A stretch of DNA of 21,026 nucleotides from DATBED01 sp035480695 (GCA_035480695.1 DATIHM010000027.1:1-21026), one strand, 5' to 3'; positions 5,963-12,349 are shown, numbered from the stretch's first letter. Translations and numbers: made by a program. The notes: generated by a model not told the origin, from the sequence alone.

Positions 5963-7014
5963 TGCTAAAACGCCTTAAAAATTGCTGGCAGAAGGGCTGG
6001 TGGCAGAAGCTGTCGGCCGTGGTTCTGGCGCTGGTCGTGCTGATGGTGGTCATGATGTACGGGATCGCCCAGTGGTACATCCACAGTGAGCGCAGCATTC
6101 CGTTGCAGCAGGGTGTCAGTTTCATTCCGGATTACGCCCAGAGCCTGGGCGTCAACCCGCAGAAGACAATGGACGCGCTCATAGGCATCGGCGTCAAGCA
6201 ATTCCGGCTGGTCAGCTACTGGAGCGACGGCGAGCCGCAACCGGGCTACTACGATTTTTCGCAGCTCGATTGGGAATTCCAAAAGGCCGAGGCGACCCAT
6301 GTCAAAGTGATTCTAACCGTCGGCCTACGCCAGCCACGCTGGCCGGAGTGTCATGCGCCTAACTGGGCGGATACTTCCAAACCGGCTAGCCAATGGCAAC
6401 CGCTGCTCGAAAAGTACATGACTGCCGTCATCAACCGCTACAAGGGTTCACCGAGCCTGCAAAGCTACCAGCTCGAGAATGAGTATTTCCTGCAGGGCTT
6501 CGGCACCTGTACCAACTTCGACCGCCAGCGGCTAATCAGCGAAAACAAGCTGGTGAAGAGCCTCGACCCGCACCACCCGATTATCATCGGCCGCAGCAAC
6601 AACTCACTCGGTTTCCCGACCGGCCAGCCGCAACCCGACGAGTTCAGCGTCTCGGTTTACAAGCGTGTCTGGGACGCCGGAGTGACGCACCGCTACCTCG
6701 AGTACCCGCAGCCGGCCTGGTTCTACGGCTTTTTGGCCGGCGTACAGAAAATCTTCCTGCATAAAGATATGATTGTCGGTGAGTTGCAGGCCGAGGCATG
6801 GCCACCGAACGGCCAGACCATCCAACAGACTTCTTTGGCCGAGCAGAACAAGTCGCTCGACGCCAAACGTTTGAAGGACCGCTTCCAGTATGGCCGCGCC
6901 ACCGGCATGCGCCAGATTGAGCTGTGGGGCGCCGAATACTGGTATTACCGGCTCACCGTGCTGCACGACCCGTCGCTCTGGAACGTCGCCAAGCAGGAAT
7001 TCGCCAACCAGTAG
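5962..7014 (+). CDS. Membrane-anchored clan GH-A glycoside hydrolase-like protein
   Basis: This 350-residue protein has a signal anchor at about 17-36 after a basic N-terminus, placing the rest outside the membrane. The body looks like a (beta/alpha)8 barrel. VKQFRLVSYWSDGEPQPG and HVKVILTVGLRQPRWP (about 113-128) are early barrel strands. QLENEYF has the Asn173-Glu174 pair typical of the clan GH-A acid/base, and IVGELQAEAWPP has Glu274 as the likely nucleophile. It looks most like the GH5/GH42-type cellulase superfamily; the substrate cannot be named. I chose the ATG at 5962 because it begins the basic/hydrophobic anchor. Frame 5' of it overlaps the glycosyltransferase antisense. A weak promoter (TTGTAT 5912-5917, TATTTT 5935-5940) may serve it. 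Confidence 0.82.
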   Translation: MLKRLKNCWQKGWWQKLSAVVLALVVLMVVMMYGIAQWYIHSERSIPLQQGVSFIPDYAQSLGVNPQKTMDALIGIGVKQFRLVSYWSDGEPQPGYYDFSQLDWEFQKAEATHVKVILTVGLRQPRWPECHAPNWADTSKPASQWQPLLEKYMTAVINRYKGSPSLQSYQLENEYFLQGFGTCTNFDRQRLISENKLVKSLDPHHPIIIGRSNNSLGFPTGQPQPDEFSVSVYKRVWDAGVTHRYLEYPQPAWFYGFLAGVQKIFLHKDMIVGELQAEAWPPNGQTIQQTSLAEQNKSLDAKRLKDRFQYGRATGMRQIELWGAEYWYYRLTVLHDPSLWNVAKQEFANQ

Positions 7015-7047
7015 CATCTTCGGTCAAAATCCGGCATACTAACTCCT

Positions 7048-7512
7048 ATGGCTAAGAAGAAGCAGAACCGGCCAAAGACCATCCAAAACCGCCGTGCCCG
7101 GCACGATTACGAGCTCGGTGATTCTTTGGTGGTGGGTTTGGAACTGACCGGCGCCGAGACCAAATCGCTGCGGATGGGCCACGGCCACCTACGCGGCGCC
7201 TACGTCACCGTCAACGGCGGCGAGCTGTATCTTATCAACGCGACCATCGCCGGCACGAGCGGCATTCCCATCGGTGAATCCGAACAGACACGCGCCCGCA
7301 AGTTGCTGGCCAAGCGCCGTGAAATCGAAGCGCTCATCGAAGCTAAGAAGCAAGGGCGCACCATCGTGCCGCTCGAAATCCTGACGCAGGGCCGCTTCAT
7401 CAAGCTGCGCATCAGCGCCGGCAAAGGCAAAAAGCGCTACGACAAGCGCCAGACCCTCAAGGCCCGCGACGACGCCCGCCGCGCCGCAGCCGCCATGAAA
7501 TCGGCCGGCTAG
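7048..7512 (+). CDS. smpB: SsrA-binding protein SmpB
   Basis: SmpB binds tmRNA and helps rescue stalled ribosomes. The 154-residue product has the family landmarks in order: NRRARHDYELGDSLVVGLELTGAETKSLR (about 13-42), the LYLINATI strand, the basic central region, and the C-terminal KKRYDKRQTLKARD that inserts into the ribosome mRNA channel. The length is normal. A CATACT box 7 bases before the ATG could be the -10 of another leaderless transcript, but it is weak. No tmRNA gene was seen in the window. The tRNA-Asn promoter starts 4 bases after the stop. Confidence 0.97.
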   Translation: MAKKKQNRPKTIQNRRARHDYELGDSLVVGLELTGAETKSLRMGHGHLRGAYVTVNGGELYLINATIAGTSGIPIGESEQTRARKLLAKRREIEALIEAKKQGRTIVPLEILTQGRFIKLRISAGKGKKRYDKRQTLKARDDARRAAAAMKSAG

Positions 7513-7516
7513 GCCA

Positions 7517-7545
7517 TTTACAATCTGTTAAGAAGCCGCTATGAT
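7517..7545 (+). promoter_or_regulatory. Sigma-70-type promoter of tRNA-Asn
   Basis: TTTACA (7517-7522) and TATGAT (7540-7545) are separated by exactly 17 bases, each 5 of 6 to consensus. The predicted start is near 7552, about 10 bases before the mature tRNA 5' end. Confidence 0.75.
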
Positions 7546-7562
7546 AGACTGGTTCTCAATAT

Positions 7563-7637
7563 TCCGGGGTAGCTCAGCGGTAGAGCGGGTGGCTGTTAAC
7601 CACTAGGTCGCTGGTTCGAATCCAGTCCCCGGAGCCA
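7563..7637 (+). tRNA. tRNA-Asn (anticodon GTT)
   Basis: The acceptor stem is TCCGGGG (7563-7569) paired with CCCCGGA (7627-7633), followed by discriminator G and an encoded CCA (7635-7637). The D arm contains AGCTCAGCGGTAGAGC. The anticodon stem is GGTGG/CCACT with loop CTGTTAA, giving anticodon GTT, which reads AAC and AAT. The T arm is CTGGTTCGAATCCAG. All arms pair well. The last bases are repeated 1 kb downstream. Confidence 0.97.
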
Positions 7638-7642
7638 CGTTT
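7631..7642 (+). repeat. Direct repeat copy 1 (tRNA-Asn 3' end), att-like
   Basis: GGAGCCACGTTT covers the last seven bases of tRNA-Asn (including CCA) and five bases beyond. It recurs exactly at 8627-8638, about 1 kb downstream. Duplicated tRNA 3' ends are the usual footprint of site-specific integration, but no integrase gene lies between the copies. Confidence 0.55.
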
Positions 7643-7669
7643 GCCAAATATCACATTTTGTGGTATTTT
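7641..7669 (+). promoter_or_regulatory. Promoter of the unknown gene at 7676, leaderless geometry
   Basis: TTGCCA (7641-7646), a 17-base spacer, and an extended -10 (TGG then TATTTT, 7664-7669) form a good sigma-70 promoter. Only 6 bases separate the -10 from the ATG at 7676, so the first transcribed base should be the A of the start codon. The spacer contains an imperfect inverted repeat, ATCACA-TTT-TGTGGT. Confidence 0.6.
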
Positions 7670-7675
7670 TGCTTT

Positions 7676-8221
7676 ATGCCAATACCTAATCACAATGCTG
7701 TCGTTATTAACTCAAACCTAGCAACGCCCATTCCAAAGCGTGCCGGCGCACCCAATCCCGGCCACGATGTCTTTTCGCGCTTACATTATTACGGACGCGA
7801 GCGATACTTTCCGGAACCAGGCGAGGAGCTACAGGCGCAGTCACATGTAGTTGTTCCTGATTATAAACTTGAAAATCCAACTTACAGCGTGTATGCGTTT
7901 GCAGTCCCTGACCCAATAAAATTACGCGTAATTCACGGGGCTCGCAATATTGAATCGCTACCTCATACACGCAGAGCAATAGCGGAAAGACTAGCACATT
8001 ATGGCCATGGCATAACACTTGTCGTACATGAACCTGAACTTGTGCGCATCGAGGAAACACTCAATGCGAATGGCTGGGGAGTTAAATGGCAAGTTAGCGG
8101 AGAAGCAACCTCCCCGCACCTAGATGGGCAACTGCACGTAAGCGCTTTCGACGTTCCCGGTCATAGAGTAGCACCTGGTACGCCACATGCCGGCAAAGCT
8201 CTAATAGAGCAGATTAGCTAA
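7676..8221 (+). CDS. Hypothetical protein in the tRNA-Asn-associated segment
   Basis: I do not recognise this 181-residue protein. It seems soluble, with no signal peptide or membrane helix. It starts MPIPNHNAVVINSNL and contains a run with strand-helix-strand character, NPTYSVYAFAVPDPIKLRVIHG, then HTRRAIAERLAHYGHGITLVVHEPELVRIEETLNANGWGVKWQV. That run could be a small alpha/beta fold such as an acetyltransferase-like or ferredoxin-like domain, but no motif is decisive. The start at 7676 is fixed by a promoter ending 6 bases upstream. The codons look more AT-rich than those of the neighbouring genes, and the gene lies between the two 12-base repeats, so horizontal acquisition is plausible. 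Confidence 0.7.
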   Translation: MPIPNHNAVVINSNLATPIPKRAGAPNPGHDVFSRLHYYGRERYFPEPGEELQAQSHVVVPDYKLENPTYSVYAFAVPDPIKLRVIHGARNIESLPHTRRAIAERLAHYGHGITLVVHEPELVRIEETLNANGWGVKWQVSGEATSPHLDGQLHVSAFDVPGHRVAPGTPHAGKALIEQIS

Positions 8222-8265
8222 ATAGATAAACTTGTTAGAAGTTTGCTGTCAAAGTTGCGAAGCAC

Positions 8266-8283
8266 GTCCACTAGGGGGAACCA
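8266..8283 (+). repeat. Degenerate tRNA-3'-end-like repeat (middle copy)
   Basis: GTCCACTAGGGGGAACCA shares the 9-mer GTCCACTAG with 8617-8625 and has a similar run into an A/GCCA end. It resembles the 3' acceptor half of a tRNA (compare GTCCCCGGAGCCA at 7625-7637). It also supplies the ribosome site of the micro-ORF at 8286. It may be a decayed third junction of the same insertion locus. Confidence 0.35.
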
Positions 8284-8285
8284 AC

Positions 8286-8345
8286 ATGCTGCAACTCTTT
8301 TTTATGATTTTCTGTGGAGCCGGTATATCATTAGTAGACATCTAA
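8286..8345 (+). CDS. Hydrophobic 19-residue micro-ORF
   Basis: An ATG at 8286 opens a 19-codon frame ending in TAA, encoding MLQLFFMIFCGAGISLVDI. A strong purine run (AGGGGG, 8273-8278 region) lies 7 bases before the ATG, as good as any ribosome site nearby. The peptide is almost wholly hydrophobic with one cysteine, like small membrane toxins or leader peptides. It ends 13 bases before the two-helix membrane protein gene at 8359 and may be co-translated with it. The short length makes chance occurrence possible. Confidence 0.35.
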   Translation: MLQLFFMIFCGAGISLVDI

Positions 8346-8358
8346 GAGTGGGGTACAA

Positions 8359-8598
8359 ATGTCATTTTTCATTATTCTCGGAATAGTCCTGTGGGTCTTT
8401 ATCGCTTTCTGGCCGGCTTTTATAGCTAAGAACAAGGGCTATAGCTTTATTTTATTCCTCGTGCTGTCGTGGTTCGTGTCGTTCATAATCACGCTTATCG
8501 TAGTCACGTTGCTAAAAGATAAAACGATGACCAAGTCAGATAGGGCGGCCGACAGGGCCGCTGAAGCCGCGCTCGAAAAAGAAGAAAACCGAGTCTAA
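8359..8598 (+). CDS. Small two-helix membrane protein
   Basis: This 79-residue protein has two transmembrane helices, at about 3-22 (FFIILGIVLWVFIAFWPAFI) and 30-52 (FILFLVLSWFVSFIITLIVVTLL), joined by a short AKNKGYS turn. A charged, alanine-rich cytoplasmic tail follows (KSDRAADRAAEAALEKEENRV). The WPAFIAKNKGYSF pattern resembles a widespread family of tiny two-helix proteins with no fixed function, some of them annotated as superinfection-immunity-like. A GTGGGG run 5-6 bases before the ATG can act as ribosome site. It lies inside the repeat-bounded segment after tRNA-Asn, convergent with the ABM-domain gene. Confidence 0.75.
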   Translation: MSFFIILGIVLWVFIAFWPAFIAKNKGYSFILFLVLSWFVSFIITLIVVTLLKDKTMTKSDRAADRAAEAALEKEENRV

Positions 8599-8626
8599 AG
8601 TATAGCTGCGGGGTAAGTCCACTAGT

Positions 8627-8638
8627 GGAGCCACGTTT
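8627..8638 (+). repeat. Direct repeat copy 2 (tRNA-Asn 3' end), att-like
   Basis: GGAGCCACGTTT is identical to 7631-7642. Upstream of it are GTCCACTAGT and, at 8610-8615, a GGGGTA like the start of the tRNA. The site may therefore be a remnant of a partly deleted tRNA-Asn copy. The bases CCACTAGTGG at 8619-8628 form a perfect 10-base palindrome across the junction. Confidence 0.5.
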
Positions 8639-8648
8639 ATCAAGCTTG

Positions 8649-9197
8649 CTAAGTAGTCTTATACAGCCAACTTTTCAAGACTTTTTGGGTCAGAAACGGC
8701 ATAAACAGATAAGTTAAGATAACCGGGGCGAAAACCGGTAAAAATAGCGCCCTTATCGGAGTTGGTAGAGCAGTTATATTCGGTGCGATAAGATAGCCGT
8801 AAAGCAAACTGAGCGGATAGATCGCGACGAAGGTAGTCAATACCATCTTCCAGCGTGGCGGCGGGATGGTTTGGCCAGGGATTTCAAACCACGTTTCCAG
8901 GCCGGTCGTCTTCGGGGCGGCATCGACATGCGCCACTTTCTCGATTCGTTTTGCCAATTTTTTGCGAATGGGTGAATTTAGCCAGTCCTCCAAATGTTCT
9001 GTTGTGTCAAATCGCAGAATAGTCTGGAAATTGCCTTTTTGAGCCTGGGATTTTAAGGTTGTCACGCCCATGTGGCCCGGAAATGTCCGAGCCACTTTAT
9101 GGATTTCGTGCATATATTGCTCAAACTGCTCCTCTTTACCTGGCCGCACAGTCCAGATAAAAACAATCGTGCCCGGCTCCATTTTCTGCTGTGACAT
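8649..9197 (-). CDS. ABM-domain membrane protein (COG3224-like)
   Basis: This 182-residue protein has an N-terminal antibiotic-biosynthesis-monooxygenase (dimeric alpha-beta barrel) domain at about 8-105. The domain shows IVFIWTVRPGKEEQFEQYMHEI, FPGHMGVTTL and the IRKKLAKRIEKVA helix. The conserved TWFEIPGQTIPPPRWKM linker leads into two membrane helices, at about 118-137 and 150-169. This layout is that of COG3224-type proteins, whose reaction is not established; the barrel may bind heme or a lipid-like substrate. A GGGAG ribosome site lies 7 bases before the ATG. It is the last gene of a four-gene minus-strand operon, 13 bases after the methyltransferase. Confidence 0.85.
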   Translation of the reverse strand: MSQQKMEPGTIVFIWTVRPGKEEQFEQYMHEIHKVARTFPGHMGVTTLKSQAQKGNFQTILRFDTTEHLEDWLNSPIRKKLAKRIEKVAHVDAAPKTTGLETWFEIPGQTIPPPRWKMVLTTFVAIYPLSLLYGYLIAPNITALPTPIRALFLPVFAPVILTYLFMPFLTQKVLKSWLYKTT

Positions 9198-9210
9198 GGC
9201 AATTCTCCCT

Positions 9211-9741
9211 TTAATGCTGATTTAATTGTATGCCTATTTCATAGACGCGGATATTGCCCAAGGTGCGTTGCGGTTTGAGGTTCGGAAAAGCGAAGCAATT
9301 ACAGATTACCAGCGAACCGGGCTTGAGCTCGGCCGTTAGCTTGCGCTCCAGACGGCCCATGACATGGGGGATGGCGTAGAGCAACACCACGTCGTAGCCG
9401 CTCGTGTCGGTTTTCCATAAGTCCCCCAGCGACATGCTGGCGCGGCTGGGCAGGCCGGCTTTGGCGATATGCCGCCGGGCGCGCCTGACAAGCCACGGCT
9501 TGAGCTCCACACCGTGGACGCGGAAGCCAAGCTGGGCAAATTCAATCACCAGCTTGCCGTCGCCGGCGCCGAGGTCGATGAGGCGTTTGCTTTTCGGCAA
9601 TTTGGCGACGGCTTTCAGCATGTCCGCCATATCGCCGTCGTTGGTCGGCACAAACGGCGCGCCTTGCATCAGGAATGACAACACTGCCACCAGAGCGGCC
9701 AGGCCGGCCACTACAACCGCTACCACTAAGCCTTTGGGCAT
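9211..9741 (-). CDS. FAM173/ATPSCKMT-like SAM-dependent methyltransferase
   Basis: This 176-residue membrane-anchored class I methyltransferase has a helix at about 5-24, then PFVPTNDGDMADML (29-42). The SAM-binding motif I is LIDLGAGDGKLVIEFA (54-69), with the acidic motif II at VHGVELKPWLVRRARR (75-90). It also has GDLWKTDTSGYDVVLLYAIPHVMGRLERKL (106-135). From memory this matches the eukaryotic FAM173 lysine methyltransferases closely (DIGSGDGRIVIAA, GYELNPWLV, DLWKV, and the LEKKLERELE helix). ATPSCKMT of that family methylates Lys43 of the mitochondrial ATP synthase c subunit. The bacterial substrate is unknown. The ATG directly follows the stop of the upstream gene, implying coupling. 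The family call is good; the substrate is a hypothesis. Confidence 0.85.
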   Translation of the reverse strand: MPKGLVVAVVVAGLAALVAVLSFLMQGAPFVPTNDGDMADMLKAVAKLPKSKRLIDLGAGDGKLVIEFAQLGFRVHGVELKPWLVRRARRHIAKAGLPSRASMSLGDLWKTDTSGYDVVLLYAIPHVMGRLERKLTAELKPGSLVICNCFAFPNLKPQRTLGNIRVYEIGIQLNQH

Positions 9742-10002
9742 TCAGGCCCGCTTGCCGTTGGCCAGTTGGCGAAGTTCCGATACGAAGCGGTTGATAATGA
9801 CCTCATCTTCTATCAGCAGTGCCATCGTGAGGCTGATCCAATCTATAAGCGGCAACAGGTCTTTTCTGTTCAGCTTCTCGGGCTCTTTGCTGAGATGGCT
9901 ACGGATTTGGCGGGATACGAAGCGGTCGGCCGCCGGGCCGAAGTAGCCTTGCGTCACTGTAACGACTTCCATGTAGAGGGAGCGCCTGGTACCGGTGTCC
10001 AT
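9742..10002 (-). CDS. Small helical hypothetical protein
   Basis: I cannot name this 86-residue protein. It is predicted soluble and largely alpha-helical. It has a YFGPAADRFVSRQIRSHLSKEPEKL segment (about 20-44) and a second helical region LLPLIDWISLTMALLIEDEVIINRFVSELRQL (about 49-80). No catalytic motif, cysteine or membrane helix is apparent. A GAGGAAG ribosome site lies 6-7 bases before the ATG at 10002. The gene lies one base downstream of the eight-helix membrane protein gene and abuts the methyltransferase gene. It is thus the middle of a tightly packed operon and could be a partner or regulator of either neighbour. Confidence 0.75.
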   Translation of the reverse strand: MDTGTRRSLYMEVVTVTQGYFGPAADRFVSRQIRSHLSKEPEKLNRKDLLPLIDWISLTMALLIEDEVIINRFVSELRQLANGKRA

Positions 10003-10003
10003 T

Positions 10004-10903
10004 TTAGACTTCCTCTATCTTCTTCAGCTTTTTGGCGCCGAGAGCAATCAGAATGAAGCCGACGGACAGCACTGCTAACACGGAATAGACGATGGCCAAA
10101 ACCCAGTAAATGGACAAGCTCGACAACCTGTTGACCAGCGTGGTCAGGTACTGGAACAATATGGTAGTGACTATCAGCCAGCCGAGGCCGAGCGCCAACA
10201 TGTCCCAGCTTCGCCTGTAGACTACACCTGCCACCTTATGCTGGTAACGGTAAAGTTCGTAAGTGGCGACCAGCCCGGTGCTCCACATGAAGATGTATGG
10301 CGCGGCCAGGGTGAGCAGCATCATCCAGATGGACAGATGGTAAACCTGGGCGCGGCCGTGGGTCGTAACCATAAGCCGGTAATATATCAGTCCTACATAA
10401 ATGATACCCAAATAGAGCAGGTTGGGCATCCAGAATGTCGGCTTGAAGCGGGTGAGGCGGGTGAGGCCGCGCGCGCCGATTCCAATCAGTACGAAGCCGA
10501 CCAAGGGGAAAAGCAGGTTCAGGTAGTTATCGATAATCGTGGCTGCCGCCTGCGAGCCGGGGTGTTTCAAGGCATAATAATTCAAGATGGAAGAAGCCAC
10601 TTCGGATACCGGCAACCAGAGTACCAGCAATAGCAGCCCTTTGGTCAGCCAGGCTATCTGTTTGCCGTCTTTATCGGCTTGTATGAGTTTGGAATACTCT
10701 TGTAGCTTGGTGTAGCCGTAAAAACCGGCGAACCAAATGCCGACGAGGAGTACGATTATACTGACGTCGAGCAGCCTTAAGCCTGTCGCGCTGATGTGGT
10801 AGCGCAGCAAGGTCAAAGGATCAGGAGCAGGGATCAGCGTGAAACAGCTGTAAATCACAAGGGCTGCGATGTAGACACCGAAAAGCCAGGACCTTACTTT
10901 CAC
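10004..10903 (-). CDS. Eight-helix membrane protein of unknown function
   Basis: This 299-residue integral membrane protein has about eight hydrophobic segments: near 7-24, 44-64, 87-107, 124-146, 158-177, 190-212, 231-254 and 262-287. It ends in a short basic/acidic tail (KKLKKIEEV). I see no transporter or enzyme motif. Aromatic and charged residues in short loops (YYALKHPG, MVTTHGRAQVYH) are the only polar features. The start is a GTG at 10903, with GGAGGA 8-9 bases upstream. It heads the minus-strand operon that continues with the small helical protein, the methyltransferase and the ABM-domain protein. The 105 bases between it and the surface-protein gene hold only its leader and a short GGCC-GCC-GGCC inverted repeat (10968-10978). 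Confidence 0.8.
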   Translation of the reverse strand: MKVRSWLFGVYIAALVIYSCFTLIPAPDPLTLLRYHISATGLRLLDVSIIVLLVGIWFAGFYGYTKLQEYSKLIQADKDGKQIAWLTKGLLLLVLWLPVSEVASSILNYYALKHPGSQAAATIIDNYLNLLFPLVGFVLIGIGARGLTRLTRFKPTFWMPNLLYLGIIYVGLIYYRLMVTTHGRAQVYHLSIWMMLLTLAAPYIFMWSTGLVATYELYRYQHKVAGVVYRRSWDMLALGLGWLIVTTILFQYLTTLVNRLSSLSIYWVLAIVYSVLAVLSVGFILIALGAKKLKKIEEV

Positions 10904-11008
10904 CTCAGTCTTCCTCCAGTTATCGAAGCAAAAACCCTATAACTATCTCGTAACTCGTAATATGATAGGCCGCCGGCCAGGAATTATGAGTGAGATTGCT
11001 TACACTGC

Positions 11009-12349
11009 TTAGAAGGTCGGGGTCGCTACGTAGTCAGCTTGGGCCGTATATGAACCTGTTGGTGTGACGATGGTCGGGGTCGCGGCGAACTTGATAATCA
11101 GCGCCTCGTTGTCGACGACTGTGCTCGAGCTGGCTATGGTCTGGTTTGTGCCGCTTTCGTCCCACGCGTAGCCGCCGGAAGTCGTGCCACCAACTTGTCC
11201 AGCGTCGGATAAGTAAGTAGTTGCCACTCCGGTTCCGTCGTAGTTCGAGGCTTTACGCAGGTTATAGGTGTTGCCGGAATAGCTACAGGAGTAGCCTAGG
11301 GTGTTGGCGCAGTTGACGCCGGCGATTGTCATGCCGAACGCCTCGGTCGCTGCCGTCATCGTAGAGCGGGTCGTACCGATAGCATTGATGCACTGGTCGG
11401 TGTTGGAAACGCCGGGGTTGCTACAGGTGGCGCCGGCCACGCGCAACGTTCCTTGATGATGTGAGCCGGACTGCTGGATAGCGTCATACGATATGGCGGT
11501 GCCGTTCACGGCGTTTGTGCTGAGCTCGGCGACAGCGTTATTGCCGTCACCCTGGTTGGTGCTCGATACCGGCGAGACATTCGTGTGGGTCGAATCCAGC
11601 ACGCCCAAAGACAGCGAAGTACCGCTGATGCTGCTGCATAGCGGCGGCGCGGTGGTCGCGTCGTCGATGTTGGTGGCGCCGATGCAGAAGCTCAGCACTT
11701 CCTGGATGGCCGCGTTGACGGTGAAAATCTGGGTCGTCGACGAAGCTACCGTGCCGGCATCAATCTTCGTAGTGTAAGCGGTGTCGCTGAAAGTCGTGAT
11801 ACGCACGAAGAAAGTGCAGTTGGCCGCAGCCGAGCAGTTCGTCGAGTCCTGGTTGACGGCGCCGGTGTCCGTAATGGTGTGTGCCGATACGCTTTCGGAG
11901 GAAACACTTGTACGGGTCAAGCAAATTACAGTCACTGCGGTGCATCCGGTGGTGGAAGTGTCTGGGGTAAAGCTGCCGCCAGCAAAGCCACCTTGCGTGA
12001 TACTGCCACCAGCCATGTTCGCACCGCTCGGCGCCGTGCAGGTACCAAGTGGTGTGGTGCACATCTGGAACTTCAGGCTTTGTATCGGTGTGGTGTTCGG
12101 AGGTGTGAAGGTAAAAGTATAGATAGTCGTCGCGCCCGCCTGTCCTGATTTGATATTCAGCGACCGGTTGGAAATCTGGTCAGCCGTCGCCGTCATGCCC
12201 AAAAGCAATACTGGCGCCACACCGACCAAAACCGCGAGCACCAGCTTCAATACCCTGTCCAATCGGAGCAGGGCACGTCGAACATGCCTGACTACGGTTT
12301 TTGTGTAGGTTTTCACGTTTAAATCTCTTTTTCTGCCACCTCCCGCCAT
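11009..12349 (-). CDS. Secreted cysteine-paired surface protein
   Basis: This 446-residue exported protein has a basic N-terminus and a signal helix at about 33-56 (VLKLVLAVLVGVAPVLLLGMTATA). The rest is a Ser/Thr/Gly/Ala-rich, beta-strand-like exterior. Its twelve cysteines all lie after the signal and fall into six local pairs (97/104, 136/143, 172/178, 222/238, 309/320, 347/355), which suggests six small disulfide loops. The C-terminus, TGSYTAQADYVATPTF, is a strand pattern recalling the ends of WxL-like and CPR surface proteins. The ATG at 12349 has AAAGG 7 bases upstream; a GTG at 12316 is an alternative giving 435 residues. Divergent from the GH5-like gene. The function is unknown; structural surface layer or adhesion is inferred. 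Confidence 0.8.
   Translation of the reverse strand: MAGGGRKRDLNVKTYTKTVVRHVRRALLRLDRVLKLVLAVLVGVAPVLLLGMTATADQISNRSLNIKSGQAGATTIYTFTFTPPNTTPIQSLKFQMCTTPLGTCTAPSGANMAGGSITQGGFAGGSFTPDTSTTGCTAVTVICLTRTSVSSESVSAHTITDTGAVNQDSTNCSAAANCTFFVRITTFSDTAYTTKIDAGTVASSTTQIFTVNAAIQEVLSFCIGATNIDDATTAPPLCSSISGTSLSLGVLDSTHTNVSPVSSTNQGDGNNAVAELSTNAVNGTAISYDAIQQSGSHHQGTLRVAGATCSNPGVSNTDQCINAIGTTRSTMTAATEAFGMTIAGVNCANTLGYSCSYSGNTYNLRKASNYDGTGVATTYLSDAGQVGGTTSGGYAWDESGTNQTIASSSTVVDNEALIIKFAATPTIVTPTGSYTAQADYVATPTF

Noticed and set aside
5965..6300. Open frames antisense to real genes, including this one and others opposite ATP synthase, MFS, GH5 and nnrD
   Set aside because: They are shadows caused by GC-rich codon bias, with no family motifs, ribosome sites or promoters of their own.
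8619..8628. CCACTAGTGG palindrome as terminator between the convergent genes at 8598 and 8649
   Set aside because: It is a perfect palindrome with no loop and no T-run; more likely part of the junction repeat.
10968..10978. GGCC-GCC-GGCC inverted repeat as a terminator of the surface-protein gene
   Set aside because: The stem has only four base pairs and no T-run follows on either strand.
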